The notes beneath the pieces were generated by a model that saw nothing but the letters and a program-made list of their open reading frames with translations, was not told the origin of the DNA and did not search any database. Shown here in pieces: positions 13,665-25,187 of a stretch of 64,000 nucleotides of DNA (positions are counted from its first letter, which is position 1; the number at the start of each line of letters is the position of its first letter). The translations under genes and the position numbers were made by a program. This DNA comes from Vespa crabro (lineage: Eukaryota > Arthropoda > Insecta > Hymenoptera > Vespidae): positions 15,948,838 to 16,012,837 of the forward strand of contig NC_060955.1 in NCBI RefSeq assembly GCF_910589235.1, written 5' to 3'.

Positions 13665-15436
13665 TTCGTATTCTTTAATATTTATAAGATAAAGAAAGAA
13701 AGTATTTAAAAAAAAATCAACGAACGGATTAATAAATTGTAAATATTTTCCATAAAGTCCAAGTAATACAATTTATCGATCAATATACATATAATACTAT
13801 CATCGTTTGGTAAAATTCTTGTTAATATCTTGCTAGTATATTTTTTCTATTTTTCTTCATATATATTAAATAAAAAAATCAAAAGAAAATTTCTAACACA
13901 TTCTTTTCTTTTTAATAGTATCACGTTGTCGGTATGAGTTCGTAGTAATCGAAGAGAAGATAAGAGGAATAAGTTGCACTCTATGGCGAGATGTAAACAA
14001 CTTGAATACTAGTAAAAGTAGAAAAATAAAAGTACTATCAGTGCAGAAGCACTCGTGTTTTTCCTCTCATTCTCTTTTAGGGAAATGCAAATTTTGTGGA
14101 ACCATAGTGTAGCCAACGCCTCATGGCAACCCTAACGCAAAGGTACGCGCGTAGAATCCGCGTCGAGACTGTGGTTCCGCGGCTAGCTTTTGATTTATAT
14201 TCGAGTCACGCCAAAGGTGTGTGATTTATACGTAGGAACAATGACAGAGGCATTGCTGCCTAAAGTGGCGGTTACTCTACAAGTACAAAAAAAAAAAAAA
14301 ATAGGAAAAGAAAATTTCTCCGTTGAACGTAACCGCGATTAATTAAATATAATAATTTATCCAAATTTTGAGGTCGAGCTACGGTTTTTTATGGTGCACG
14401 TTTTTATCGAGAAAAATTCTCCATCTCGGATATCCTGACTAGGATCGATCGATTCGCTTGAAAGACAGGAGATCTCTTTTCTATACTTCATTATCGTGTA
14501 AATGGGACAATTACTTGAAGCTAAATCGAGCTCTTTACGTCTGACGATGGGCCCTCATCTCACTTCATTTTCTTTAACATTATCGTAGCACGTTTTGCGG
14601 TACGTCAGGAAATATCTAGTTTATCGTTAATTTGATCGAACGCGATGAACGATAGTTCTCTTGTTAACGAGATTTTCTCTATTAACTCCTACAGTATGAA
14701 TCTGTCCTAATTTTATTAAAGTAGATCGTTCGAAGATATCAGAAAGGGAAAATAAATTTTTCTGAAACTTATTTGCAGTTTCTTTTTCTTTGATAAAAGT
14801 AACTTACATAGTTATTCAATCGTCAGGACTTTTGCTTCTCACTTCACCGGAAATTAGGCCAATCTGATCGCAAAGATAGGAAGATGAATTTCGACTTTCA
14901 AATGGACCAGATGTCGCCTTCCATTACGAGGTTTTTCGAACGCTAACAAGATTTTCTGATATTGCTCTTATTATTCTTATCGATCTCGGGAAATTTGTTC
15001 GTTTCATTTACACCGTAAATGAAAACTTTTGTTGGGTAAAAAGGGTTTAAGTTACAGATAAATTTTAACGAAGTGATTTTCTTCAATTCAAGTCAGAACT
15101 CGAATTAGTGTTGTTCATTATTGCGGTTTTCAGCGGATTGGATTACGTAAAATATCCTGTGATTTTAAGGAAAAATTCAAAAGACAAGATAAATGGTTAT
15201 GCTGTAACGTACAATCGATAAACATGATTGCGATTTGGATTAATATGGAGGCAATGGAAGTAAGAAAGAAGAATAGAGATAGAGATAAAGTAGGATATCT
15301 TCTCTTAATGTTCCATTGGAATTAAAGCAAGTGTTGTAAACTACGTAATGTAGTTTGCGTATGTAATTACCTTCCTTCTGGCCACTTTACAGCCTGCTTC
15401 TATACTATTCGGAATATTACAATTATATTTTACCTT

Positions 15437-15486
15437 TGTCTGTTTGTCTGTTTGTCTTTCTCTTTCTCTCTTTCTCTCTCTCTCTT

Positions 15487-15542
<56 letters not shown>
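15437..15542. repeat. (TGTCTGTT)n then (CT)n microsatellite
   Basis: A TCTGTTTG-type start grades into CTTT/CT repeats and ends in about 40 bp of pure CT. Confidence 0.9.
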
Positions 15543-15544
<2 letters not shown>

Positions 15545-16378
15545 GCATTGTGTTCCATTAAATTAATAACAGTTCCTTTACTACTCCCAAGGTTTGTTTT
15601 CTGAAGGAAACCGGCCTTAAAGGCGAGTAAGCAATGACGTTTCTTAGATATACTAGTGAAGTATTAGATTTCATAAATTCTAACCTTTGGCAATCTGATT
15701 TATAGTAACGGTTGATAGAGATTGACGCTTTGTATAAACATTGAGACTCGTTTGGCCAAGTTAATTTGTCGAGTACGAGATTGATTAGACGCTAAAGTAT
15801 AGCTAAAGAAATGTTCTTTGCTTAACATCGATAACATATAGTAAAATCCGAAGAGTAGAAAAAAGTTTTAAACTAGCGAGAGAGAAATAGAGGGATATGT
15901 TAAAACGAGAGACAGATAGAAATTGATACGATGCGAACTAACTCCTACTGTTTCGTATTACGAGTACACTCTGATATTGGTCGAACGAGGACGCTTAATT
16001 ACACGGACTAATTAAAAAGAGGTAGTGAATTTCAATGGATGTATGTATGTATGTACATACATGTGTACGTATGCATGTATTACATTCGACATGGTTCGAG
16101 TGAACAAAATTCGCTTCAATCGTCGCTAGAGAAAAGATTCTCGTTTGTATGCGTTTCAACAGTTGGAAAAGTGCGATGGAATTCGCAATAGCAATACAAT
16201 GAGACGTGAAAAATTCAATTGAGTTTTCTTTTGTGTTAAAGGAAAAAGAACGAGAAAGAAAAAAAGGAGGAAGATATACGTACGAGGTGGTAATTTCGAA
16301 GAATAGTTTGGAATTTTATTAATTTCATTCAATGTCAAGACGATGTACAAGACAGATTTCTGGTGAGAAGTCGTAAAG

Positions 16379-16500
16379 TCTTTTTCTATCTCTTTCTTTC
16401 TTTCTCATTCTCTTTTTTTCTTTCTCTCCATCTTTTTCTCTTTTTCTCTTTCTCTTTTTCTCTTTCTCTCTATCTCTTTCTCTCTTTCTTTTTCTGTCTT
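16379..16500. repeat. Imperfect pyrimidine tract (CTTT/CT)
   Basis: About 120 bp almost purely C and T, interrupted by single A or G residues. A degenerate CT microsatellite. Confidence 0.85.
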
Positions 16501-17954
16501 GTCTTTTATGTTTCTTATTATGGACGTCAGTTCTCGAAAAGCCCAAACCTTCAGCTCTCATTGTTTCTCGTTACTGGAATTACTCTGAGCTTTAAATATC
16601 GCGACTATACTTTAACGCATCGTTTTCGTTTCTACGAGTACAAAAGGAGAAAAAGAGAAACAGAAAGAGAAAGAAAGAGAGGTCATTACACTTGATAGTA
16701 CTGTCTTTCTCTTACTATTATGTTCCATTGTTTCTTCTTATTGTATTATGTATCGAAATCCATGATCATTTCATTCTCCAGCATTATAACATTTCAAGAT
16801 TTTCTATTCCGTTATTTGTTACTGATCTAAAATCTATCCTTCTCAAGTTTCCTTTCCATTTTTTTTTCTTTTTTTTTCTCCTTCGTACTGCACTATTATT
16901 CGATTTTATACGTCATTCGCATTTTGATCAAAAGGAGAAAGACTTCTTTTTGGAATTTCACATCGATTTCTCTGATTCGTGCGATCTTCGTTGAAAAGCT
17001 TGCTGAGAGTCCTCGTTAGAAGAGTTGAACGCACTGATTCTCCGAGACGAATGGAGTAGCAGGAAGAGGATGTGCTTTCGAATAGATTGTCGTCGTTCTC
17101 GAATGTGAGATTCAAATTAGGTAATTGCAGGATTTGTAAAAAGTTCGTCGTTAATTACATTCTTCCATCGAGGGGATTATTTTTATTCGCGTAATTCGAG
17201 AAAACGAGATTGATGTGGTCCTAGTCTCTTAGTTTCCTTCAAAGACATTACTGAATATTTCTGTCCCTTTTTTTACATTCTTTAAAACACGTTTATTTTT
17301 ATTTGTAGTTAGAATATCGCAAGCACTACGTGACTAGTAGAAAGTAAGTGGTAGCAGATAAGTTTAATCTTGCTATTAAACCACCTTTTTTATCTTTTTT
17401 TATTATTGCCTTTATCTTAGTGCTGTTTATCGCCTAAGAAACAACGCCGCCATTATCTATTAAGATAAGAGAGTTGAATAAGAAGAATACAAAAATATTT
17501 ATGTAATAAGTTTCCATTTTTGTAAATAAACTAATATTCGTTGGTTATCTTATTTTTTGGTTATTCAAGATTGAATTTTGATTTAAACTCGTAACGACAA
17601 ACGCAAATATTCATCAAATGTATATTATCCAGATATTCTTTGGTAGACTACCATCAGATGACAGAAGGTAGCTACGTGATGTACGCTATGCACTCAATAT
17701 ATTTGGTTTCGATCGTATCACGAGCCACATTTCCTTCGCGTCTTCCTATTGCAGAGAAATAGAAGTTGACATTTTGTCGATATATCGATCGGTAATCTCT
17801 TAAAAAGAGAAAAAGGAAAAGACTCCAAGGTCCAGATGTCATCAAAAGCTTGTATGTACGACGGACCACATGAGAATGTCATATGAACGAACGTATCACT
17901 AATTGCTCGCTCCATTAAGGATTCTCCAATTTGTACAACGAACAGTCGTTACGT

Positions 17955-17979
17955 TTACTACTACTACTACTACTACTAT
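17955..17979. repeat. (ACT)n trinucleotide repeat
   Basis: About eight ACT units in a region without coding potential. Confidence 0.9.
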
Positions 17980-19264
17980 GAAACAAACGAATGAATACGG
18001 CTGCGCTTAAAAAGAATGCGACGTTATTTAACGCCGGCAGCGTTATTTAAAGTGTGTCCTATATCACAGGAGAAGCCTGGCTTTTCTCTTTTATCGCGAT
18101 TTAATTAATCAGTAAGTGCTCCTTGTTGAACTCAATGTGGCTTTCGAGATCGTCCGCGGAAGGAACCCTCGAAAATTAATGGTAACGAGTAACGAGTATT
18201 CCACTGTGTGAGAGTATAGATGTGTGCCTGCACGTCCGTGTATCAGTATGCACAAAGAAATTCGAACTCGAGTATATAGAATGAACGACGAAGAAGGTAG
18301 AGTTACAATTAACGTGAGTCAATCCGCGATCAAACTGAGGAACATTTAAATAAACTCGACCGATTCGTCAAGTGGACGAGCTTACTCGAAAATGTGATTT
18401 TTTCAAATTAATTAATATCTCGCGAATGTAGGTAGAATTTGTCGTCTCAGGGTAACCCATGTTCGAATGTAAGAACGGTGAAAGAGAAAGAACAAGAGAG
18501 GAAGAAGGAAGAGAAAATGGAAAAATTTTTAAATATGTATTTAAAACGTAAAAGGTAGGAAACGTTTAGATGCTTTTTTAAATGATACCAAATGCATGCG
18601 TACGTCCTAGGAAGTAACTCTTGCGGATAGGATTAGAGTACCATTGATATGTCGGCTTGGTTAACATTGGTGCATTTTAATTATGGTCACCCTTACCTTA
18701 TCCGTCTTGTACTTCCTAGTTCTAGAACTCTTAACTTAACCCCAGTCGACTTCCTTCTTCCAGCGTACTCTTCCTTCAGTGCTACACGCTATTACGACTC
18801 TGAGATTATTCCTACTAATTATTTTAATTACGCGTGCCTACGAAACGTTCGTCGCAAGGTGGAGACTCGAAAGTGAAGAGGCAACGCCGCGAGCGTACGC
18901 GCCATCGTCGCTAAGAATCTTCCCTTTTGCTTGTTTCCGAGCAAATCGAAGTGAGAGATTATGTAATTTTCCGACTTTTCGACAAGTTAGTCCGTATTTC
19001 GTTCTCTCTTTCGTTCTTCTAATACTTCTCAGAAATAAGTCCATTAGAAGGTTAAAGACCTTTGATAACGATGTTACGCTGAAATACTTTGAATTACTTT
19101 TAGAGCTTAAACATATTGTTTTTCGGGTATAAATGTTAAGAAAATGATCATTCGATGGCAGTCAACGATGCGTGATTTTGTTAACATGATATTTCCTCGC
19201 TTTTCTCTCATAAGATCATTAGAAAATAAAAAAGTATTTTATATTGTGAAAAAAAGAGGTTGAC

Positions 19265-19267
<3 letters not shown>

Positions 19268-19308
<41 letters not shown>
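19268..19308. repeat. (GA)n microsatellite
   Basis: About 30 bp of pure GA with AAAG flanks. Confidence 0.95.
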
Positions 19309-20217
19309 CTTACATTATGCTTCATAAAGTTATGCTGCATGAAAAATAACTATGTATTATATTCATTATCATTTTCTTATTTTAAGATTCATTTTGGCAA
19401 GTGGCGAATTTTGCCATGATAAATGACAAAAGATGATGCAATAGTGGTAGTAATTGAAATTTCAGGGAATCCTGAGAGCCTCATGAAATATTTTTCACCG
19501 GGTAGCTTATAAATAATGTTGTCCTTTATTTTCCAAGAGCTTCCTTCGTTTTACTCTACCACTTGTACTTGTATCTCCTTTCTGATTCTTCTCACTCTTC
19601 TTTTCGTTCTTGCTTTCTTAGCCTTTTTCGATGGAAATATAGCTACCCTTAAATTCTCCCTTGATTTATTTGCAAGTGTTACGCAAGCGTGTGCTCGTGT
19701 CTCAGTAATATCAATGCATCGCTAATGTATTTCGTGTTTCGTGTATAAAGCGTGCGTAACATGCGAAGATATAAACGAGAGAATTACTTTTGGATTTATC
19801 GTGACGTTTATCACATCATTCATTTGGTTATCCGATATTCATGACATGTAGCCCGTACGTTTTATTTTGCGTGTATTGATTTATTTTAGTTCCTATATAC
19901 GTAAAACGTTTTTTATATTATTGCTTAAACGTAATTACATTTTACCTTCGATAAGTTCCTTTGAATCCGATAAAATACTTTGATGCCAGACATGCATTTT
20001 AAATAAACATTTAAAGGGCACTCTATATCAAAAGCCTATTGATCACAATAATTCACTCGAGAACGTTTATCGTTCGAGAATTAATTAGCGATCAAACCGT
20101 GGCGACTCGAATAAACTTGTTAGGCTAATTAATTTGCAGTATCAGGAGCACTTTGCATTTGACATCGCTGATGTCTCTCTCGTTTGTGGTAACTTCAAAA
20201 TTTCCAGTCTCGAAATT

Positions 20218-20218
<1 letters not shown>

Positions 20219-20254
<36 letters not shown>

Positions 20255-20307
20255 CTCTCTCTATCTTTATCTTTATCTCTATCTCTATCTCTATCTCTAT
20301 CTCTCTT
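20219..20307. repeat. (CT)n then (CTATCT)n microsatellite
   Basis: Pure CT run passing into TCTTTATCT and then regular TCTCTA hexamer repeats. A compound microsatellite. Confidence 0.9.
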
Positions 20308-20986
20308 TAATGCGTTAATATCCTCGAACTATTACGAATAATTTTCAAAGATTATATATAGTTTGCGAAATAATTGTTATTTAGGTGATGTGTACATATG
20401 ATAGGTATTTCTTTTGGATAATTTACGTAAAACTTGTTCCTAAATTATCTAAGATAGAAAGAAAGAAAGACAGAGGAAGAGTAAGGGAATGAGGGAAAGA
20501 GAGAGAAGTTGAGAAGAGCAACGAAACGTTGGATAGTAGCGTGTTACTTCCGTGAACGAGGGCTAATAACCTGGGAAGTTAATTACGACCGTAAACTGCG
20601 AGGGGTTTGTTTGACTACCCCATCGCGCCAAGGGTGGCTGACATAAGGTGGCCTTGTTACATCGGCTATGCCGACACCCTGCTAGACACCCCTGTCGTCT
20701 CTAAATCCTCTCTCTCCCTCTTATTCTGCTGCTCTTTCGAAGCTATCACCCATCGTGAAAAGCTTTCTCATTCTCTTGAATATCAAGGGAACGCCGTGAA
20801 TGTTAACTTAAAGCTTTGTCTTTGGCCGCCGGTATCGCGCGAACAAATCGATATTCCTTCAGAAGATCAAGTTCGCTGACAAAAAAAGTGAGAAAATAAG
20901 AGAATTATATTTCTTTCCTATTCATTCTCTTCAATTCTTATATATATACCTATTAATAAATAAAATTCCTTGAAATGTTATACTGC

Positions 20987-21010
20987 TAGAACAAATTTAA
21001 ATTTGTTCTA
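20987..21010. repeat. Perfect 24-bp palindrome
   Basis: TAGAACAAATTT is followed directly by its exact reverse complement with no spacer, and TTAA lies at the centre. It could form a cruciform or be a dyad protein-binding site. It lies about 270 bp upstream of the duplicated maltase unit. Confidence 0.9.
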
Positions 21011-21917
21011 AGATCAAGTTAAACAATATTTTTAACCTTAATGATAACACTTAGTTTAAAAGAAGAATTTCAGTAAGATCTTAGTTGTATATTATTCGCG
21101 AAAAGGTATGAACAAGTGCAAAATAGTACTAAGAATTACTCTTTTGCCAACCGTTGGCTTCGTGAAAGAACAATGTTCATTTTCTTCTACGCACTTTCGA
21201 AAATAAGTAAGGAATAAGCGGTGTGGTGCAAGTCGAGGTCGATCCAACCCTACGTGTAATTAGTTATAACAACGATAGCGATTATGAGAGGCCAACTCTC
21301 GTAAACGTTTTGAACACGCGAGAAGGTGCGCAAGCTCGATGTTTACAGTCTTTCAAATGGCGTAGGAGGCTTACGGTATTTTATGGTTCGTATGGAGCAT
21401 CATACATATCTACACAATGATGTTATGACTGCATTGTATTTGCAGAGTATTGGGACTCATTTTTATTTAAACCAAAGAAAAAAACTTTGAAGATGCTAGA
21501 TTTCTTTTATCGCTTTGTACAACTTCTTTCGGTATCAGCGATCGTTGTAAAGACCATCTATAAACTAACAAGAGAATTTATGATTGGTGTATTTCGACGA
21601 ATTGTAAAAGAATTAGAATAACGAGCCGAACATAAACTGCAATATTGATAGATTACAAAGTGAAACGATAAAGGTAGATAATTAACATTTTGTTATCAAT
21701 ACGTTAACGATCTTCAGTACGCGTAGATTTATCACAGTAGATAAACAATCAAGATTTTTCATTTGTAATCGTACATTAAATACTTTCAATAAAGTTTTGT
21801 AAATAATATATCACGAATAAATACTTCACTTGATTTATCGATATCTTATTTACATTATAACTGATAACACTTCTATATGCCTACCTATTTGATATATTTT
21901 TTCAGCGGGTCGTTTAC

Positions 21918-21959
21918 TATAAATGATGAAAGATCATTGAGTATGATCAGTAATCGAAA
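21918..21959 (+). promoter_or_regulatory. Core promoter of maltase copy 1 (TATA box + TCAGT initiator)
   Basis: TATAAA at 21918-21923 and the arthropod initiator pentamer TCAGT at 21947-21951 place the predicted +1 A at 21949, 31 bp downstream of the TATA start, which is canonical spacing. The leader to the ATG at 21960 would be only 11 nt, which fits the absence of a 5' intron. Copy 2 has the same arrangement. Confidence 0.75.
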
Positions 21960-23675
21960 ATGTGGGGAACGATCACAAAAGTTCTGTTATTGGGGCTTTG
22001 CCTTTCGTCGTTAGCTTTGGCTGCGAACAATGATTGGTACAAGAATAGTTTAATTTATCAGATCTATCCTAGAAGCTTTAAAGATAGCAATGGCGACGGT
22101 ATTGGCGATTTGAACGGTATTACCAGCAAATTGGAGCATATCGCAGATATTGGTGTTGATGCTCTTTGGTTATCGCCGATTTATACCAGCCCTCAAGCTG
22201 ATTTCGGTTATGATATTTCTAATTTCACAGACGTCAATCCAGAATATGGTACTCTGGACGACTTTGACAAACTTGTGGCAAAAGCAAAGTCACTCGGTCT
22301 GAAGGTAATACTTGATTATGTGCCAAATCATAGCTCAGACGAGCATCCGTGGTTTAAAAAGAGCATACAAAAGATCAAGCCGTACGATGACTATTATATT
22401 TGGCGAAATGCAACATACGTTAATGGTACAAGGCAACCACCCAATAATTGGCTCTCCGCTTTTGGAGGTTCGGCATGGGAATGGAATAAGCAACGTGAAC
22501 AGTATTACTTTCATCAATTCGTTGCTGGTCAGCCAGATCTAAACTACCGTAATAAAGATTTGGATCAAGAAATGAAAAATGTTTTTTCGTTTTGGATGGA
22601 TCGCGGAGTAGAAGGATTTCGTATCGATGCGATTAACTTTATGTTCGAAGATCCCAGATTTCTGGATGAGCCATCAGCTAATCGTCCTGACTTGCCACCA
22701 GATGATTACGATAGTCTCGATCATATCTACACCAAAAATTTGAACGAGACGTACACTGTACTTTCAAGCTGGAGAAAGTTACTCGATGAACACTCTAATA
22801 AGATCAAAGGCGATTATAAGATGCTTCTTACTGAAGCTTACGCAGATTTTGATCTTACAGTAAAATACTACAACGCCGGTTCTACCGTACCATTCAACTT
22901 TATGTTCACGGCAGATCTTAATAATCAATCCTCAGCTCCCGATTTCAAACGTTTTATCGATCGTTGGATGAATAATCTTCCTTCAAAAGACACGGTTGCC
23001 AACTGGGTAGTCGGAAATCATGACAACCATCGAGCTGCTAGTAGATACGGAAAACAACGAGCTGATCAGTTGAACATGCTGTCTATGATTCTACCTGGGG
23101 TTTCTGTCGTTTATAATGGCGACGAGATTGGTATGCTGGATAGGGATTTCACTTACGAAGAAACAGTCGATCCAGCAGGTTGTCAAGCAGGTCCAGATAG
23201 ATACTATCTTAAATCAAGAGATCCAGAAAGGACACCATTCCAATGGGACAACAGTACGAGTGCTGGTTTCTCTACGAGTAACAAAACTTGGCTACCGGTT
23301 AATAGTAACTATAAGACCTTAAACTTGTACATACAAAAAAATAGTCTTATCTCCCACTATAAGGTTTTCAAAGATATGATAGCGCTCAAGAAAACGCCTA
23401 TTATCGAGAGTGGATCTCTTGAAAGTATTCTTGTTACCGAGAAAGTTTTGGGCGTTGTACGTAGACTTCCAGGATCAACGGTGGTTCTGCTGATCAATTT
23501 CTCGAATTCCGATGTTCAAGTTGATGCCAGAACATGGTTGAACATTCCCGAACAACTGGTTATCTATACTGCCAGTGTAGGATCTAATATCAACAGTGGT
23601 ACCAAAATCAAAACCTCTTCTTATGTTCTGCCAGGGGCGTCTTCTGTTGTTCTCGCATCTCCAAATGTCTTTTAA
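21960..23675 (+). CDS. Alpha-glucosidase / maltase copy 1 (GH13), secreted, intronless
   Basis: 571 codons in one exon. Family role: hydrolyses terminal alpha-1,4-linked glucose from maltose, sucrose and oligosaccharides, usually in gut or glands. Residues 1-21 are a signal peptide ending LALA. The GH13 catalytic barrel follows: YQIYPRSFKDSNGDGIGDL (33-51), DYVPNH (119-124), QPDLNYRN (191-198), GFRIDAIN (219-226, nucleophile D223), LTEAY (290-294, acid/base E292) and VVGNHD (350-355, H354 and D355). TPFQWD (425-430) precedes the C-terminal beta domain. Length is normal for insect maltases. Compared with copy 2 it has F184, VA at 188-189 and F227, where copy 2 keeps residues common in other insect maltases; its only mature-chain cysteine is C408. 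The ATG is fixed by the signal peptide and by the promoter 11 nt upstream. No frameshift or stop. Confidence 0.97.
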   Translation: MWGTITKVLLLGLCLSSLALAANNDWYKNSLIYQIYPRSFKDSNGDGIGDLNGITSKLEHIADIGVDALWLSPIYTSPQADFGYDISNFTDVNPEYGTLDDFDKLVAKAKSLGLKVILDYVPNHSSDEHPWFKKSIQKIKPYDDYYIWRNATYVNGTRQPPNNWLSAFGGSAWEWNKQREQYYFHQFVAGQPDLNYRNKDLDQEMKNVFSFWMDRGVEGFRIDAINFMFEDPRFLDEPSANRPDLPPDDYDSLDHIYTKNLNETYTVLSSWRKLLDEHSNKIKGDYKMLLTEAYADFDLTVKYYNAGSTVPFNFMFTADLNNQSSAPDFKRFIDRWMNNLPSKDTVANWVVGNHDNHRAASRYGKQRADQLNMLSMILPGVSVVYNGDEIGMLDRDFTYEETVDPAGCQAGPDRYYLKSRDPERTPFQWDNSTSAGFSTSNKTWLPVNSNYKTLNLYIQKNSLISHYKVFKDMIALKKTPIIESGSLESILVTEKVLGVVRRLPGSTVVLLINFSNSDVQVDARTWLNIPEQLVIYTASVGSNINSGTKIKTSSYVLPGASSVVLASPNVF

Positions 23676-23814
23676 TATTAATTAAAGAAAGTTTATATGC
23701 GTGAAGTAATTCTATCGATTATTGTAAGAACGATAACAATAGATTTTGGATTATTTATTATATCTTTTTAATTCCATTATATTGATCAATCCTTGTTATC
23801 TGTTTTATATTATA

Positions 23815-23820
23815 AATAAA
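23815..23820 (+). terminator. Poly(A) signal of maltase copy 1
   Basis: AATAAA about 140 bp after the stop codon, conserved in copy 2 at 29939-29944. Confidence 0.75.
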
Positions 23821-24154
23821 TGGAATGATGTACTGTTTATATAATCGTTTTATCTTCCAATGCCTATCCTTTGTCACAAAATCGTCCTAAGAGAAATACT
23901 TTTCGATTCAACGAATCCGCATAATACGCGCATTTCCAGCTTTGAACAGGAGAATCCTCGGTTCGTAAATATTTATAATGAAGATATCCAGGGAGAGTAG
24001 TAGTTTCTTTCGTCACCCTCTTAACCATATACCGCCGTCACTCTCGAATAACTCTACGATTTCGCGAAATCCAAATACACATACTTTCGTAACTCCAAGG
24101 CGTTTCCATACTTAGCATAAAATTACAAGAGTTTTAATCTTCATTTGCAAATCG

Positions 24155-24600
24155 GCAAATAGTAAACATTGTCCTATTTAATTGTGCAGTAAGTGGTAAT
24201 ATCGATTTATACTGTATTTCGACGGACGGCATAAACTACACTCCTTTAGAGAGGATTATAGAAAAACAGGGAGACGAAACAATAGGCAGGGATGGAGAGA
24301 AAAACGTTGTGAGATGGAGAGATGTATAAAGAGACAGAGACAAAAAGAAAAGAAAGAGAGAGAGACAGAGAAAGATAGAGAAAACTTGATCAACCGTCTT
24401 TTCTCTGCTACGTATGTTTGTTTTCTTTTGCTCGCATACTACGAGAGTACGCGAGCAGGAGATGAAGAGAGGGAGATCATTGTTATCTGTCATAGATAGA
24501 AACGATTGCCTGGTAGATTTTATGCGTAGCTTGAATCATATTAACATAAATAATTTATAGCTGAATCATGGGCATTAATGACAATGCTTTGAATTATGTT
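24155..24600. repeat. Segment X, diverged copy of 33493-33985
   Basis: Shares ordered blocks with X' (33493-33985): GGCAAATAGTAAA, CTAATTGTGCAG-like, ACTGTATTTC, CGGCATAAA, AGAGACAGAGACAAAAAGAAA, GATAGAGAAAAC, TGCCTGGTAGATTTTATGCG, TAATTTATAGCTGAATCA and CATTAATGACA. By eye identity is about 80%, with a much shorter GA tract (about 24344-24383). It ends where the copy-2 5' flank begins, so it probably marks the duplication junction. No coding capacity. Confidence 0.85.
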
Positions 24601-24780
24601 TCGTCTCGTAAGATTATGAGAAGTCAACGCTCGTAAACGTTTCGAACACGCGAGAAGGTGTGCAAGCTCGATGTTTACAGTCTTTCAAATAGCGTAAGAG
24701 CTTCACGGTATTTTATGGTTCGTATGGAGCATTGTACATATCTACACAATGATGTTACGATTGCATTGTATTTGCAGTGT

Positions 24781-24791
24781 ATTTGGATTCT
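24781..24791. repeat. Target-site duplication, left copy
   Basis: ATTTGGATTCT, identical to 27575-27585. The corresponding site in copy 1 (near 21450) is unduplicated. Confidence 0.85.
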
Positions 24792-25187
24792 TCTTCTTCT
24801 TTCGATGAGGCCTGCTAGGGACCACGTGCCAATTTCAATTCTTCACACTTAGCTATTTTCTCTTTCGTTTCCTCCAATATTCCTTCATCTTTTCACTATG
24901 CTGTTTCTTTCTGTCCTCAGATCACTTCGCACCAGGTTTCTTCTTCAATTTTCCTTAGAATCCTTCCATGCTTAATACCCTATTTTTAAAAATCTCTCTG
25001 TCTATAGTTTCTTCTTCACTTATATTATTTCTTTCTAGATCTTTCTTTACCTCTTGAATCCAACTAGTTGTTGTCTTTTTCTCCCAAAGATACATGAGTA
25101 TCCTTTTTGTTAATCTGAAATCATCCATTCTGTAAATATGGCCAAAAAATTGCTGTCTTCTTTTCCTTATCGTTTCTTTTATGCCTT

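Larger units (their letters stand above)
4369..20986. other. Long intergenic or intronic region with no supportable gene
   Basis: About 16.6 kb of AT-rich sequence. All open frames here are short, low in complexity or without recognisable domains. Contents: GA/CT and TA microsatellites, three short tandem repeats (6405-6480, 10216-10276, 13594-13664), and a few CpG-richer blocks (around 6640-6850, 14100-14280, 18030-18070 and 20560-20880) that could be regulatory or untranslated exons. It separates the LRR gene from the maltase cluster; the LRR promoter presumably lies in its left part but I cannot place it. Confidence 0.6.
21280..24155 (+). repeat. Maltase duplication unit, copy 1 (5' flank + gene + 3' flank)
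   Basis: Matches the copy-2 unit at 24612-30283 apart from the LINE. Homology starts at GATTATGAGA (21280 and 24612), runs through the promoter, gene, poly(A) signal and about 350 bp of 3' flank, and fades at about 24155 / 30283. By eye the outer 5' part (21280-21460) is about 90% identical, the proximal promoter about 98%. Copy 1 keeps the uninterrupted LINE target site near 21450-21470. Confidence 0.9.

Noticed and set aside
20607..20879. 90-codon plus frame upstream of the maltases (MFDYPIAPRV...)
   Set aside because: Moderate complexity but no recognisable domain, signal or splice partner; kept only as part of a CpG-richer block.
24236..24493. Related minus-strand frames in X and X' (start MTDNNDL / MTENNDL)
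   Set aside because: Both arise from the same duplicated DNA. The body is GA-repeat translation and the lengths differ with repeat size, so there is no sign of coding constraint.
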